Below, piece after piece: positions 34,174 to 42,808 of a stretch of DNA of 64,000 bases. The stretch is from Streptomyces africanus (GTDB taxonomy: Bacteria; Actinomycetota; Actinomycetes; Streptomycetales; Streptomycetaceae). The stretch is from the NCBI RefSeq assembly GCF_002150735.1, contig NZ_MUKA01000100.1:18460-82459 (forward strand), read 5' to 3'. The position numbers were made by a program, and so were the translations under genes. Each line of letters begins with the position of its first letter. Positions within the stretch are counted from its first letter, which is position 1. Under the pieces are notes generated by a model that worked only from the letters and a program-made list of their open reading frames with translations, did no database searches and was not told where the DNA came from.

Positions 34174-35889
34174 TCAGTGCGACTCACGGGTCACCTCGGA
34201 GCCGCTGGAGCCGACGAGGAAGTCGAGGTCGGCTCCGGTGTCGGCCTGCAGGACGTGGTCGACGTAGAGGCGTTCCCAGCCGCGCCGGGGAGCGGCGAAG
34301 CCGGTGACGGTGGCCTGGCCGGGGGTTCTGCGGGCTAGTTCGGCGTCGGGCACGTCGACGTCGATGCGGCGGGCCTCGACGTCGAGGGTGATGAAGTCCC
34401 CGGTCCGTACGAGGGCGAGAGGGCCGCCGGCCGCGGCCTCGGGGGCCACGTGCAGGACGACCGTGCCGTACGCGGTGCCGCTCATCCGGCCGTCGCAGAC
34501 CCGGACCATGTCCCGCACGCCCTGTTCCAGCAGCTTCTTCGGCAACGGCATGTTGGCGACCTCGGGCATGCCCGGATAGCCCTTGGGGCCGCAGCCGCGC
34601 AGCACCAGCACGGAGTCGGCGTCGACGTCGAGACCGGGGTCGTCGATCCGGGCGCGGAAGTCCTCGATGCTGTCGAAGACGACGGCCCGGCCCCGGTGCC
34701 GGAGCAGGTGCGGGGAGGCGGCGGCCGGTTTGACGAGCGCGCCGTCGGGGGCGAGGTTGCCGCGCAGGACGGCGATGCCGCCCTCGGCGACCAGCGGCCG
34801 GCCGCGGGTGCGGATGACCTCGCCGTCCCAGATCCCGGCGTCGTCCAGGCAGGCGACGAGCGGCCTGCCGGTGACGGTCAGCGCGTCGGGGTCGAGCAGG
34901 TCGCGCACCTCGCGCAGCACGGCGAGCAGACCCCCGGCACGGTGGAAGTCCTCCATGAGGAAGCGGCCGGCCGGCTGGAGGTCCACCAGGACCGGCACGC
35001 GGGAGCCGATGCGGTCGAAGTCGTCGAGCGACAGGTCGACGCCCAGCCGGCCCGCGATGGCCAGGAGGTGGACGACGGCGTTGGTCGAGCCGCCGATGGC
35101 GGCCAGCGCGACGATCGCGTTGTGGAAGGACGCCTCGGTCAGGAAGGTCGCGGGCCGCCGTCCGGCGCCCACCATGTCCACCGCCAGCCGGCCGGTGTGG
35201 TGCGCGGCCTCCAGCAGCCGGCTGTCGGGGGCGGGGGTCCCGGCCGTGCCGGGCAGGACCGTGCCGAGCGCCTCCGCCACCAGCGCCATCGTCGAGGCCG
35301 TGCCCATGGTGTTGCAGTGGCCGCGGCTGCGGATCATCGCCGACTCGGAGCGGGTGAACTCCTCCTGGGAGAGCGTGCCCGCGCGGACCTCCTCCGACAG
35401 CTGCCACACCCCGGTGCCGCAGCCCAGCAGACCGCCGCGGAAGGTGCCGTTGAGCATGGGACCGCCGGGGACCACCACCGCGGGCAGGTCCACCGAGGCG
35501 GCGGCCATGAGCAGCGAGGGGATCGTCTTGTCGCAGCCGCCGAGCAGGACGACGCCGTCGACGGGGTTGGCCCGCAGCATCTCCTCCGTGGCCATCGCGG
35601 CCATGTTCCGCCACAGCATGGCGGTGGGCCGCACCTGGGTCTCGCCCAGCGACACCACGGGCAGGTCCAGCGGGATGCCGCCCGCCTCGTACACGCCGTT
35701 GCGCACCGAGGCCGCGACCTCGTTCAGATGCGCGTTGCACGGAGTCAGGTCCGAGGCGGTGTTGGCGATGGCGATCTGCGGCCGGCCGCTGAACGCGTCG
35801 CCGGGCACGCCGCGCCGCATCCATGCCCGGTGGATGTAGGCGTTGCGGTCCTGTCCCTCGTACCACTGCGCGCTGCGGAGTCTCTCCAT
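34174..35889 (-). CDS. IlvD/EDD-family dehydratase, probably for a sugar acid
   Basis: A 571-residue dehydratase with the iron-sulphur ligand region of the family (GGCDKTIPSLLMAAA, then SRGHCNTMGTASTMA) and IGGSTNAVVHLLAIAGRLG. It should dehydrate 2,3-dihydroxy acids. The divergent zinc dehydrogenase and the stand-alone location, away from branched-chain amino acid genes, suggest a pentonate or hexonate substrate rather than valine synthesis. ATG 35889 follows GGAAGGG. A longer frame (to 36987) is a shadow of the next gene. Confidence 0.88.
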   Translation of the reverse strand: MERLRSAQWYEGQDRNAYIHRAWMRRGVPGDAFSGRPQIAIANTASDLTPCNAHLNEVAASVRNGVYEAGGIPLDLPVVSLGETQVRPTAMLWRNMAAMATEEMLRANPVDGVVLLGGCDKTIPSLLMAAASVDLPAVVVPGGPMLNGTFRGGLLGCGTGVWQLSEEVRAGTLSQEEFTRSESAMIRSRGHCNTMGTASTMALVAEALGTVLPGTAGTPAPDSRLLEAAHHTGRLAVDMVGAGRRPATFLTEASFHNAIVALAAIGGSTNAVVHLLAIAGRLGVDLSLDDFDRIGSRVPVLVDLQPAGRFLMEDFHRAGGLLAVLREVRDLLDPDALTVTGRPLVACLDDAGIWDGEVIRTRGRPLVAEGGIAVLRGNLAPDGALVKPAAASPHLLRHRGRAVVFDSIEDFRARIDDPGLDVDADSVLVLRGCGPKGYPGMPEVANMPLPKKLLEQGVRDMVRVCDGRMSGTAYGTVVLHVAPEAAAGGPLALVRTGDFITLDVEARRIDVDVPDAELARRTPGQATVTGFAAPRRGWERLYVDHVLQADTGADLDFLVGSSGSEVTRESH

Positions 35890-35991
35890 GGAGCCCTTCC
35901 AATGGACGGTACAGCGGTCTAGATTCCGGAACGTCATGAAGCATAGGCAGACGGTCGACCGAGCGACACGCCCACCGTGCGCCGCCCTGTG
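35890..35991. promoter_or_regulatory. Divergent promoter region of the dehydratase and dehydrogenase
   Basis: The 102-base gap contains a palindrome TTCCGGAA (35924-35931) near its middle and an AT-richer stretch. It should hold both promoters and an operator; no regulator gene is adjacent. Confidence 0.35.
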
Positions 35992-36999
35992 ATGCGCGCG
36001 TTCGTCCTGACCGGGCCCGGCGCGTACGAGGTCCAGGAGCTCCCGGCGCCGGTGGCCGGTCCCGGTGAGGTCGTCGTCGACGTCGAGCGGGTCGGGGTGT
36101 GCGGCACGGACGCGGAGTTCTTCACCGGCACGATGGCCTACCTCCGCCAAGGCCACTCCACCTACCCGATGCGGCCGGGCCACGAGTGGGCCGGGCGGGT
36201 GGCGGCCGTCGGTGACGGTGTCGATCCCGCCTGGCTCGGCCGCCGCGTCATGGGCGACACCATGCTCGGCTGCGGCTCCTGCCGCCGCTGCCGGCGCGGC
36301 CGCCGGCATGTGTGCGAGCGGCGGCGGGAGGTCGGCATACGCGGGGGCCTGCCCGGTGCGCTGGCGGAGCAACTCGCCGTACCCGCCTCCTCGTTGCACG
36401 CCCTGCCCGACTCCGTCGACGCCGTGCTCGGCGCGCTCGTCGAGCCCGGCGGCAACGCCCTGCGCGCCGCCCGGGCCGCCAAGCCTGCGCCCGGGGAACG
36501 CGCCCTGGTCCTGGGCCCGGGGACGATCGGGCTGCTGGTGGCGATGTTCCTGCGCGCGTCCGGTGCCGAGGTGCACCTCCTGGGTACGACGGAGAGCTCC
36601 CTCAACTTCGCCCGCTCCCTGGGCTTCGAGCACGTGTGGACGCGGAACTCCGTCCCGGACGTGCCGTTCGACGCGGTGGTCGACGCCTCGAACGCCGCCT
36701 CGCTGCCGGATCTGGCCCTGGAGCTGGTCGAGCCCGGGGGCCGTCTCGTGTACATCGGGCTGGCCGGCGAGCCCAGCAAGGTCGACACCCGCACGCTCGT
36801 CCTCAAGGACGTGACCGCGACCGGTGTCCTGTCCGCCTCCCCCGGCCTCGACGCCACCATCCGGGCGTACGCCGACGGATCGGTCGATCCCAGACCGCTG
36901 GTCGCCACCACCGTGGGCCTCGACGCGGTGGGCCCCGTCCTCGCCGGCGAGCGCCCGGCCGGCTCCGGGCCCGGCCCCAAGATCCATGTCGAACCCTGA
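35992..36999 (+). CDS. Zinc-containing medium-chain alcohol dehydrogenase
   Basis: A 335-residue MDR protein. The catalytic zinc site shows as VGVCGTDAEFF and RPGHEWAGRV; the structural zinc Cys set is CGSCRRCRRGRRHVC; the NAD-binding loop is VLGPGTIGLLVAM. It is divergent from a sugar-acid dehydratase, suggesting that the two act in one oxidative sugar pathway (for example aldose to sugar acid to 2-keto-3-deoxy acid). ATG 35992; GTG 35977 is possible. Confidence 0.88.
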   Translation: MRAFVLTGPGAYEVQELPAPVAGPGEVVVDVERVGVCGTDAEFFTGTMAYLRQGHSTYPMRPGHEWAGRVAAVGDGVDPAWLGRRVMGDTMLGCGSCRRCRRGRRHVCERRREVGIRGGLPGALAEQLAVPASSLHALPDSVDAVLGALVEPGGNALRAARAAKPAPGERALVLGPGTIGLLVAMFLRASGAEVHLLGTTESSLNFARSLGFEHVWTRNSVPDVPFDAVVDASNAASLPDLALELVEPGGRLVYIGLAGEPSKVDTRTLVLKDVTATGVLSASPGLDATIRAYADGSVDPRPLVATTVGLDAVGPVLAGERPAGSGPGPKIHVEP

Positions 37000-37014
37000 G
37001 GGCCCGACGTCGGG

Positions 37015-38757
37015 TCACCGACCGGCGGCTGATGCCTTGGGGGCAGGTGTGCGCAGGGCCAGGAGGGCGACGTCGTCGTCGTTGTCGGCGGGGCGGACAC
37101 GGCCCAGCAGGTGGTCGGTGAAGGAGGACAGGGGGCGGTGGGCGAGGGCGGCGGCGTGCCGGCGCAGCCGGTTCAGGCCCTCGTCGAGGCTGTGGCCGGG
37201 TGCTTCGATCAGACCGTCGGTGTACAGCACGAGGGTGGATCCGGGCGCGAGCAGGGTCGTGGCGTCGGGGCGCGGGCTGTGATCGGCCCCGGTGCCCAGG
37301 ACGATGCCGTGGCCGTCGGTGAGGTAGCGCGCCAGGCCGTCGCGGCTGATCAGCAGGGGCGGCGGGTGGCCCGCGTTGGTCCAGGACAGCCGCCACTGGC
37401 CGTCGCCGGCCGCCTCGATCCGGGCGAAGACCATCGTGGCCATGTCGACGTCCGTGATGTGCTGGAGCGCTTCGTCGAGCCGTGTGACGATCCGGCTGGG
37501 CGATTCGTGCTGGGACCAGGCGTAGGCGCGGAGCATGTTGCGCACCTGGGCCATGCCGGCCGCCGCCTCCAGGTCGTGCCCGACGACGTCCCCGACGGCC
37601 AGGGCGGTGGATCCGTCGGACAGGGGGAAGGCGTCGTACCAGTCGCCGCCGACCTGTGAGGCGTCGGGGGCGGGCAGGTAGCGGACGGTCATCTGGAGGC
37701 CCGGGACCCCCGGCATCTGGGGCAGCAGGTGGTTCTGCATGGTCTCGGCGACCTTGCGCTGGCGCTGGTACAGGCGGGCGTTGTCCAGGGCGAGGCCGGC
37801 CCGGCGTGCGATGTCCTCGACCAGCGGGAGATCGGCGGAGGTGAAGGCGACCGGGTCCTCGGCCCGGCCGAGGGTCAGGGCCCCCAGCACCGCGCGGGTG
37901 CTGCGGATGGGCGCGATGGCCGCCGAGTGCATGCCCGTGGCGTCGAACAGCCGGCGCTGCTCGACCGCGATGCCGGAATCCGGTTCGCGCTGGTAGGTGC
38001 CCGGCCCGGCCACCGTGGAGGCCACGCCGCGCAGGGCTCTGGACAGGGGCATCGGGGACTCCTCCGGGACCGGTGGCATCGGGCCCTGAAGGTCGTCCCG
38101 GCGCACCAGGGCGCCGCCCTCGGCGTGGACGACGGCGGTCCGCCAGACTTCGTCGTGCTCGGTGATCAGGTCGACGATCACCCAGTCCGCCAGCCGGGGC
38201 ACGACCAGGCTCACCAGGCGTTCCAGCGCCTCGTCGTCGTCGAGCGTGGAGGTCAGCCGCGTGGTGGCGTCGGCCAGCAGGGCCAGTCGTTCCAGCTCCC
38301 GCAACGGCCCGGCCGTCGGCTCCGGCCGCGAGCCGGTTTCCGGGGTGTGTCCGACGGTGTGGAAGACGACGAGCGTGCCGGCTCCGGCGTCCCCGATGTC
38401 GTAAGGGGTGAGCAGCCAGGCGATGGGCAGCAGGGAGCCGTCTCCGCGTGCGAAGTAGTCCTCCTCCCCCTGGGCGGTCCGCCCGGCGTGGAAGGCCTGC
38501 CGCATTCCGCACCGGGACGTGGGCAGCGGCTGCCCGTGGGCGTCCCGGTGCAGCAGGTCGTGCGCGTCGTGCCCGAGCAGGTCCTCGGTGGTGCGGGCGA
38601 GCAGGTCCCGGGCGCGGGTGTTGACCGCGAGGATGCGGCCCTCCTCGTCCACGACGTAGGCCCCGGTTCCGATGGCCTCCAGGCCTCGGGTCAGCGAGGT
38701 GTCGAGCACGGCCACGGGCTGGTGCGCGGCGGTCTCCGTACGGTCCGGCCCTGCCAT
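37015..38757 (-). CDS. PAS-GAF-SpoIIE (PP2C) serine phosphatase
   Basis: A 580-residue cytoplasmic phosphatase. It starts with a PAS domain (EAIGTGAYVVDEEGRILAVN), has a GAF domain in the middle and a PP2C/SpoIIE catalytic domain at the C-terminus (GGDWYDAFPLSDGSTALAVGDVVGHDLEAAAGM, with the DG and GD metal-binding pairs). Such proteins dephosphorylate anti-sigma-factor antagonists in partner-switching circuits. ATG 38757 follows AAGGAGG. The divergent gene encodes the matching ATPase fold, so the two may work together. Confidence 0.92.
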   Translation of the reverse strand: MAGPDRTETAAHQPVAVLDTSLTRGLEAIGTGAYVVDEEGRILAVNTRARDLLARTTEDLLGHDAHDLLHRDAHGQPLPTSRCGMRQAFHAGRTAQGEEDYFARGDGSLLPIAWLLTPYDIGDAGAGTLVVFHTVGHTPETGSRPEPTAGPLRELERLALLADATTRLTSTLDDDEALERLVSLVVPRLADWVIVDLITEHDEVWRTAVVHAEGGALVRRDDLQGPMPPVPEESPMPLSRALRGVASTVAGPGTYQREPDSGIAVEQRRLFDATGMHSAAIAPIRSTRAVLGALTLGRAEDPVAFTSADLPLVEDIARRAGLALDNARLYQRQRKVAETMQNHLLPQMPGVPGLQMTVRYLPAPDASQVGGDWYDAFPLSDGSTALAVGDVVGHDLEAAAGMAQVRNMLRAYAWSQHESPSRIVTRLDEALQHITDVDMATMVFARIEAAGDGQWRLSWTNAGHPPPLLISRDGLARYLTDGHGIVLGTGADHSPRPDATTLLAPGSTLVLYTDGLIEAPGHSLDEGLNRLRRHAAALAHRPLSSFTDHLLGRVRPADNDDDVALLALRTPAPKASAAGR

Positions 38758-38913
38758 GTCGTCGCCTCCTTGCTGATCGGTCGCCCCTGCCGGCCGTCGG
38801 CCCGTCCCCCGCGGGCTGCCGACCGGCGTTCCCCGTGTGCCCCGTCGTGGCGAAACCAGCCCCGCGTGGCTCTGCCGATCCGGGCAGCCCCGGAATGCCC
38901 GGGGGTTGCCCTG

Positions 38914-38938
38914 GTATGTGTGGTCCGCACCCGGGTAA
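38914..38938 (+). promoter_or_regulatory. Candidate SigB-type promoter upstream of the ATPase gene
   Basis: GTAT (38914-38917), 15 bases, then GGGTAA (38933-38938) match the Streptomyces SigB-family pattern GNNT-N14-16-GGGTAY except for the last base. The site is 55 bases ahead of the gene. Confidence 0.35.
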
Positions 38939-38992
38939 ACGCAGGGCGACAGAGCAGCCCGACATGGGCGAACACAACGAAAGAGCCTCCGT

Positions 38993-39493
38993 ATGGTCCA
39001 CCCGCTTGGGAAGCAGGCGGCAGATCGGCCGGGCGCGGACGAGCACGCCACGCTGCGTTTCGGCGCGGCCTGGGCGGACGGCGCGGCAAGCGCCGTCGAC
39101 GCACGTCTGGCCCTGCGCGCCTTCCTCGCCCATGGCCCGCGCACCGCCCTCACGCCGATTCCGGCCTCCTCGGCCATGGATGCCGAACTCGTCGTCAGCG
39201 AACTGGTGACCAACGCCATCCGGCATGCTCCCGGGCCCTGCGAGCTGATCCTGCGGCTGTTCCGGGGAAGGCTGGCCATCACCGTGCGGGACACCTCGGC
39301 GGAGCAGCCCGCGGTACAGGAGGGCGACCGGTTCCGCGTCGGAGGCCATGGACTGCGGCTCGTGCACACGGTCAGCGACCGGGTCGCCGTGGCACGCCGC
39401 CCCAGGGGAAAGCAGATCACCGCCTACCTGCGGCTGGTCCCGAGCGACCAGGTGAGCGCCGGCGCCGGGAAGGCGGTGCTGGCCGCCGGCTGA
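38993..39493 (+). CDS. RsbW-like ATP-binding protein (anti-sigma type)
   Basis: A 166-residue GHKL ATPase. The N box is ELVVSELVTNAIRHAPG, followed by AITVRDTS and GGHGLRLVH. This is the stand-alone Streptomyces RsbW-like family that can bind anti-sigma antagonists or sigma factors; whether it phosphorylates a partner is not visible. It is divergent from a PP2C phosphatase. Start ATG 38993 has only a weak ribosome site. Confidence 0.85.
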   Translation: MVHPLGKQAADRPGADEHATLRFGAAWADGAASAVDARLALRAFLAHGPRTALTPIPASSAMDAELVVSELVTNAIRHAPGPCELILRLFRGRLAITVRDTSAEQPAVQEGDRFRVGGHGLRLVHTVSDRVAVARRPRGKQITAYLRLVPSDQVSAGAGKAVLAAG

Positions 39494-39529
39494 GCCCGGT
39501 CCCCGTACTCGGCCGGCACGCCGCGGACA

Positions 39530-41041
39530 TCAGTTCTGCCGGGCGTGTATCGGGCTGTTGGCCACGTCCTCCGGGCACGTCCCGTGCCGCTGCCGCGTCC
39601 GCCGGTCGCGCCTGAAGTCGGAGGTCGCCAGGGCCAGGGAGGCCAGCATGCCGAGGAGGGCGGCGCCCAGCGCGGTGGCGAGGGCGCCGCGGTAGTCGTC
39701 GCCGCTGCCGAGCACCACGTAGAAGAGGCCCGGCAGGGCGGCGGTGCCCACCGCGGCGCCGAGCCGCTGCCCGGTCTGGAGGACGCCGCCCGCCGCGCCG
39801 GCCATCCGCACGGGCACGTCGCGCAGCGTCATGGTGATGTTCGGTGAGATCACGCAGCCGCTGCCGACGCCGCCGAGGAACAGCACCGGGGCGGCGACCC
39901 AGGGCGCGATGTCCAGGGGCGCGAAGCGGAGCAGCAGCGCGGTGCCGCCGAGGCCGGCGATCACGGCCGTGAGGCCGCCCACGGTGAGCATGCGGCCGAG
40001 CCGGTCCACCAGCCGGCCGGCGACCGCGGCTCCGCAGGCCGAGCCGAGGGCGAAGGGCGTCACGGCGAGGCCGGACCGGAGCGGGGAGAAGCCCAGGCCG
40101 TGCTGGTAGAAGAGCGCGAAGACCAGCCAGACACCGCTGAAGCCGATGAAGTAGAGCGTGCCGACGCCGGCGCCGACCGCGTAGCCGCGCACGGTGGTGA
40201 ACAGGCGCGGATCGAGCAGCGGCTGGACGTCCCGCGCGACGAGGCGACGCTGCCACCGGGTGAAACCGTAGAGGATCACGGCACCGGCGGGGAACAGCCA
40301 CCACAGCCGGCCGAGTCCGCCGGAGCCCGCCTGGACCAGCGGATACATCAGCGCGAGGACGCCGAGGCCGAGGAGCAGGACGCCGGGCAGGTCCACGTGC
40401 TGCCGGCCGGAGCGCCGGGTGCGGGGCAGCAGACGGCGGCCGAGGAGGACGGCGAGGATCCCGATGGGCACGTTGACGTAGAAGATCCACCGCCAGCCCT
40501 GGTCGCCGGAGGCCAGGGCGAGGATCAGGCCGCCGGCGAGCGGGCCGACGGCGGACGAGACGCCGACGGTGGCGCCGAAGAAGCCGAAGGCACGGCCGCG
40601 TTCGCCGCCGCGGAACATCTGCTGGATGAGCGCGGAGTTCTGGGGGGCCATGAACCCGGCCGCCAGGCCCTGGGCGAGGCGGGCCACCACCAGCAGCGTG
40701 ATGCCGGGGGCCGCCCCGCAGGCCACGCTGAAGAGCACGAAACCGCTGAGGGCCAGCAGGAAGATGCGACGCCGGCCCAGCGCGTCTCCGAGGCGGCCGG
40801 CGGTGACGAGCGCGAGAGCGAAGGTGAGGGCGTAGCCCGACACCACCCACTGCACCTGCGCGGGAGAGGCGTCCAGGCCGCGCTGGATCGAGGGCAGGGC
40901 GACCGCCACGATCGAGACGTCCAGCAGGCTCATGAAGCCGGCCACCAGGGTGACCCACAGGGCCCGCCACCGGCGCGGATCCGGCTGGTATCCGGCCTCC
41001 TGCGCGTCCTGGTTCCGGTCGCCCGCCGCTGACGCTGTCAC
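39530..41041 (-). CDS. DHA2-family (EmrB/QacA-type) drug efflux transporter
   Basis: A 503-residue, 14-helix MFS exporter. It has the GRLGDALGRRRIF loop between helices 2 and 3, the VALPSIQRGLDASPAQVQWVVSGY opening typical of DHA2 and the antiporter helix 5 region. GTG 41041 follows AAAGGAG. No regulator is next to it. It could export an unrelated compound; a role for the thiopeptide cannot be inferred at this distance. Confidence 0.9.
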   Translation of the reverse strand: MTASAAGDRNQDAQEAGYQPDPRRWRALWVTLVAGFMSLLDVSIVAVALPSIQRGLDASPAQVQWVVSGYALTFALALVTAGRLGDALGRRRIFLLALSGFVLFSVACGAAPGITLLVVARLAQGLAAGFMAPQNSALIQQMFRGGERGRAFGFFGATVGVSSAVGPLAGGLILALASGDQGWRWIFYVNVPIGILAVLLGRRLLPRTRRSGRQHVDLPGVLLLGLGVLALMYPLVQAGSGGLGRLWWLFPAGAVILYGFTRWQRRLVARDVQPLLDPRLFTTVRGYAVGAGVGTLYFIGFSGVWLVFALFYQHGLGFSPLRSGLAVTPFALGSACGAAVAGRLVDRLGRMLTVGGLTAVIAGLGGTALLLRFAPLDIAPWVAAPVLFLGGVGSGCVISPNITMTLRDVPVRMAGAAGGVLQTGQRLGAAVGTAALPGLFYVVLGSGDDYRGALATALGAALLGMLASLALATSDFRRDRRTRQRHGTCPEDVANSPIHARQN

Positions 41042-41259
41042 AGGGGGCTCCTTTCACCGGGTGGGCACCGCGGCGAACCAAGTTCCCCCTCCGGGGCGCC
41101 GGACACACCGCGGCCGGCGGGCAGCGCGGGCCTCACCGAAAGCATCCGGCCATTACCCTCGGTAGTCGTCCGGGCGCCGCGTGAAGGGGTTCGTTTGAGC
41201 GCGCGAGATCTGTGCAGGCGTTGTGGTTGGCACAGACGATCGGCGAAAGGAACGACGTG

Positions 41260-42756
41260 ATGGCGGCGCCCGACAACGACGAGCCGGTGGATCCCGCAGC
41301 CGTGAGACGACACCGGGTGCTGTTCCGGGCGATCGAGAAACGACGCCACCCGAAGCTGCGCCGCAGCGACATCACCGTGACCGACGAGGCGGCGGTCAAG
41401 CGCGCCACGAAGGCGGCCGCCCTCGGCAACGCGATGGAGTGGTACGACTTCGGCATCTACAGCTATCTGGCCTCGACCATCGGGAAGGTGTTCTTCCCCT
41501 CGGGGAACGACACCGCGCAGCTGCTCAGCTCCTTCGCGACGTTCGCGGTGGCCTTCCTCGTGCGGCCGCTCGGCGGCATGGTGTTCGGGCCGCTCGGCGA
41601 CAAGGTCGGCCGCAAGCGCATCCTCTCCCTCACCATGATCATGATGGCGGTGGGGACCTTCGCCATCGGCCTGGTCCCCTCGCACGCCGTCATCGGTCTG
41701 TGGGCCCCGGCCCTGCTGATCTTCTTCCGGCTGGTGCAGGGGTTCTCGACCGGCGGGGAGTACGGAGGCGCCTCGACGTTCATCGCGGAGTACGCGCCCG
41801 ACAAGCGGCGCGGCTTCTTCGGCAGCTTCCTGGAGCTGGGCACGCTCGCCGGGTATGTCGGGGCCTCCGGCCTCGTCGTCGTCCTCCAGATGCTCCTCAG
41901 CGCCGATCAGATGCTGGCGTGGGGCTGGCGCATCCCCTTCCTGGTCGCCGCCCCGCTCGGCTTCATCGGCCTCTACCTGCGGCTGAAGCTGGACGAGACG
42001 CCCGCCTTCCAGAAGCTGGAGGGCGGCCAGGTCAAGGCGAGCGAGGCCGCCGATTCCGTGGAGACCTCGGCCGCCGCCGACCTCGGCAAGATCTTCACCC
42101 GGTACTGGCGGCCGCTGCTGCTGTGCCTCGCGCTGGTCGCGGCGTACAACATCACCGACTACATGCTGCTGTCGTACATGCCGACGTACCTGTCCGACGA
42201 GCTGGGCTACGAGACCAACCACGGGCTGCTGATCCTGCTGATCGTGATGGTGCTCCAGATGTGTGTCATCAACCAGGTCGGACGGCTGTCGGACCGCTTC
42301 GGGCGCAGGCCGCTGCTGATGGCGGGGATGCTCGGCTTCCTCTGCCTGTCCGTGCCGTCCTTCCTGCTCATCCGGCAGGGCAGTGTCGTCCTGATCGCCC
42401 TGGGGCTGCTCCTGCTGGGGCTCTCCCTGGTGACGATGCTCGGCACGATGTCGGCGGCGCTCCCGGCGATCTTTCCGACCCATGTCCGGTACGGCTCCCT
42501 CTCGGTCGCCTACAACCTGGCCACCTCGATCTTCGGCGGTACGACTCCCCTGGTGATCACCGCACTGATCAGTGCCTTCGACTCGACCCTCATGCCGGCC
42601 TACTACTCCACGGGGGCCGCGGTCATCGGCGTCATCGCCGTGCTGTGCATGAAGGAGACCGCCAACCAGCCCCTGGCCGGTTCGCCGCCGTCGGTGGAGA
42701 CGGAGGCCGAGGCCGCGCAGATCGTCGAGGAGCTGGCCCCTCGCCCCAGGTTCTGA
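41260..42756 (+). CDS. MHS-family MFS transporter (ProP-like osmoprotectant/organic solute symporter)
   Basis: A 498-residue transporter with 12 helices: AAALGNAMEWYDFGIYSYLAS, FGPLGDKVGRKRIL and LVQGFSTGGEYGGASTFIAEY are all marks of the MHS branch. It is closest in style to ProP-type glycine betaine/proline carriers. The N-terminal 50 residues are charged and cytoplasmic. ATG 41260 (or GTG 41257) follows GAAAGG. Divergent from the DHA2 exporter by 218 bases. Confidence 0.87.
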   Translation: MAAPDNDEPVDPAAVRRHRVLFRAIEKRRHPKLRRSDITVTDEAAVKRATKAAALGNAMEWYDFGIYSYLASTIGKVFFPSGNDTAQLLSSFATFAVAFLVRPLGGMVFGPLGDKVGRKRILSLTMIMMAVGTFAIGLVPSHAVIGLWAPALLIFFRLVQGFSTGGEYGGASTFIAEYAPDKRRGFFGSFLELGTLAGYVGASGLVVVLQMLLSADQMLAWGWRIPFLVAAPLGFIGLYLRLKLDETPAFQKLEGGQVKASEAADSVETSAAADLGKIFTRYWRPLLLCLALVAAYNITDYMLLSYMPTYLSDELGYETNHGLLILLIVMVLQMCVINQVGRLSDRFGRRPLLMAGMLGFLCLSVPSFLLIRQGSVVLIALGLLLLGLSLVTMLGTMSAALPAIFPTHVRYGSLSVAYNLATSIFGGTTPLVITALISAFDSTLMPAYYSTGAAVIGVIAVLCMKETANQPLAGSPPSVETEAEAAQIVEELAPRPRF

Positions 42757-42808
42757 CCGAGGTGGTCTTCCGCGGCTTCGCCCCGGCGGGCGCGCGTATC
42801 ATCGCGCG

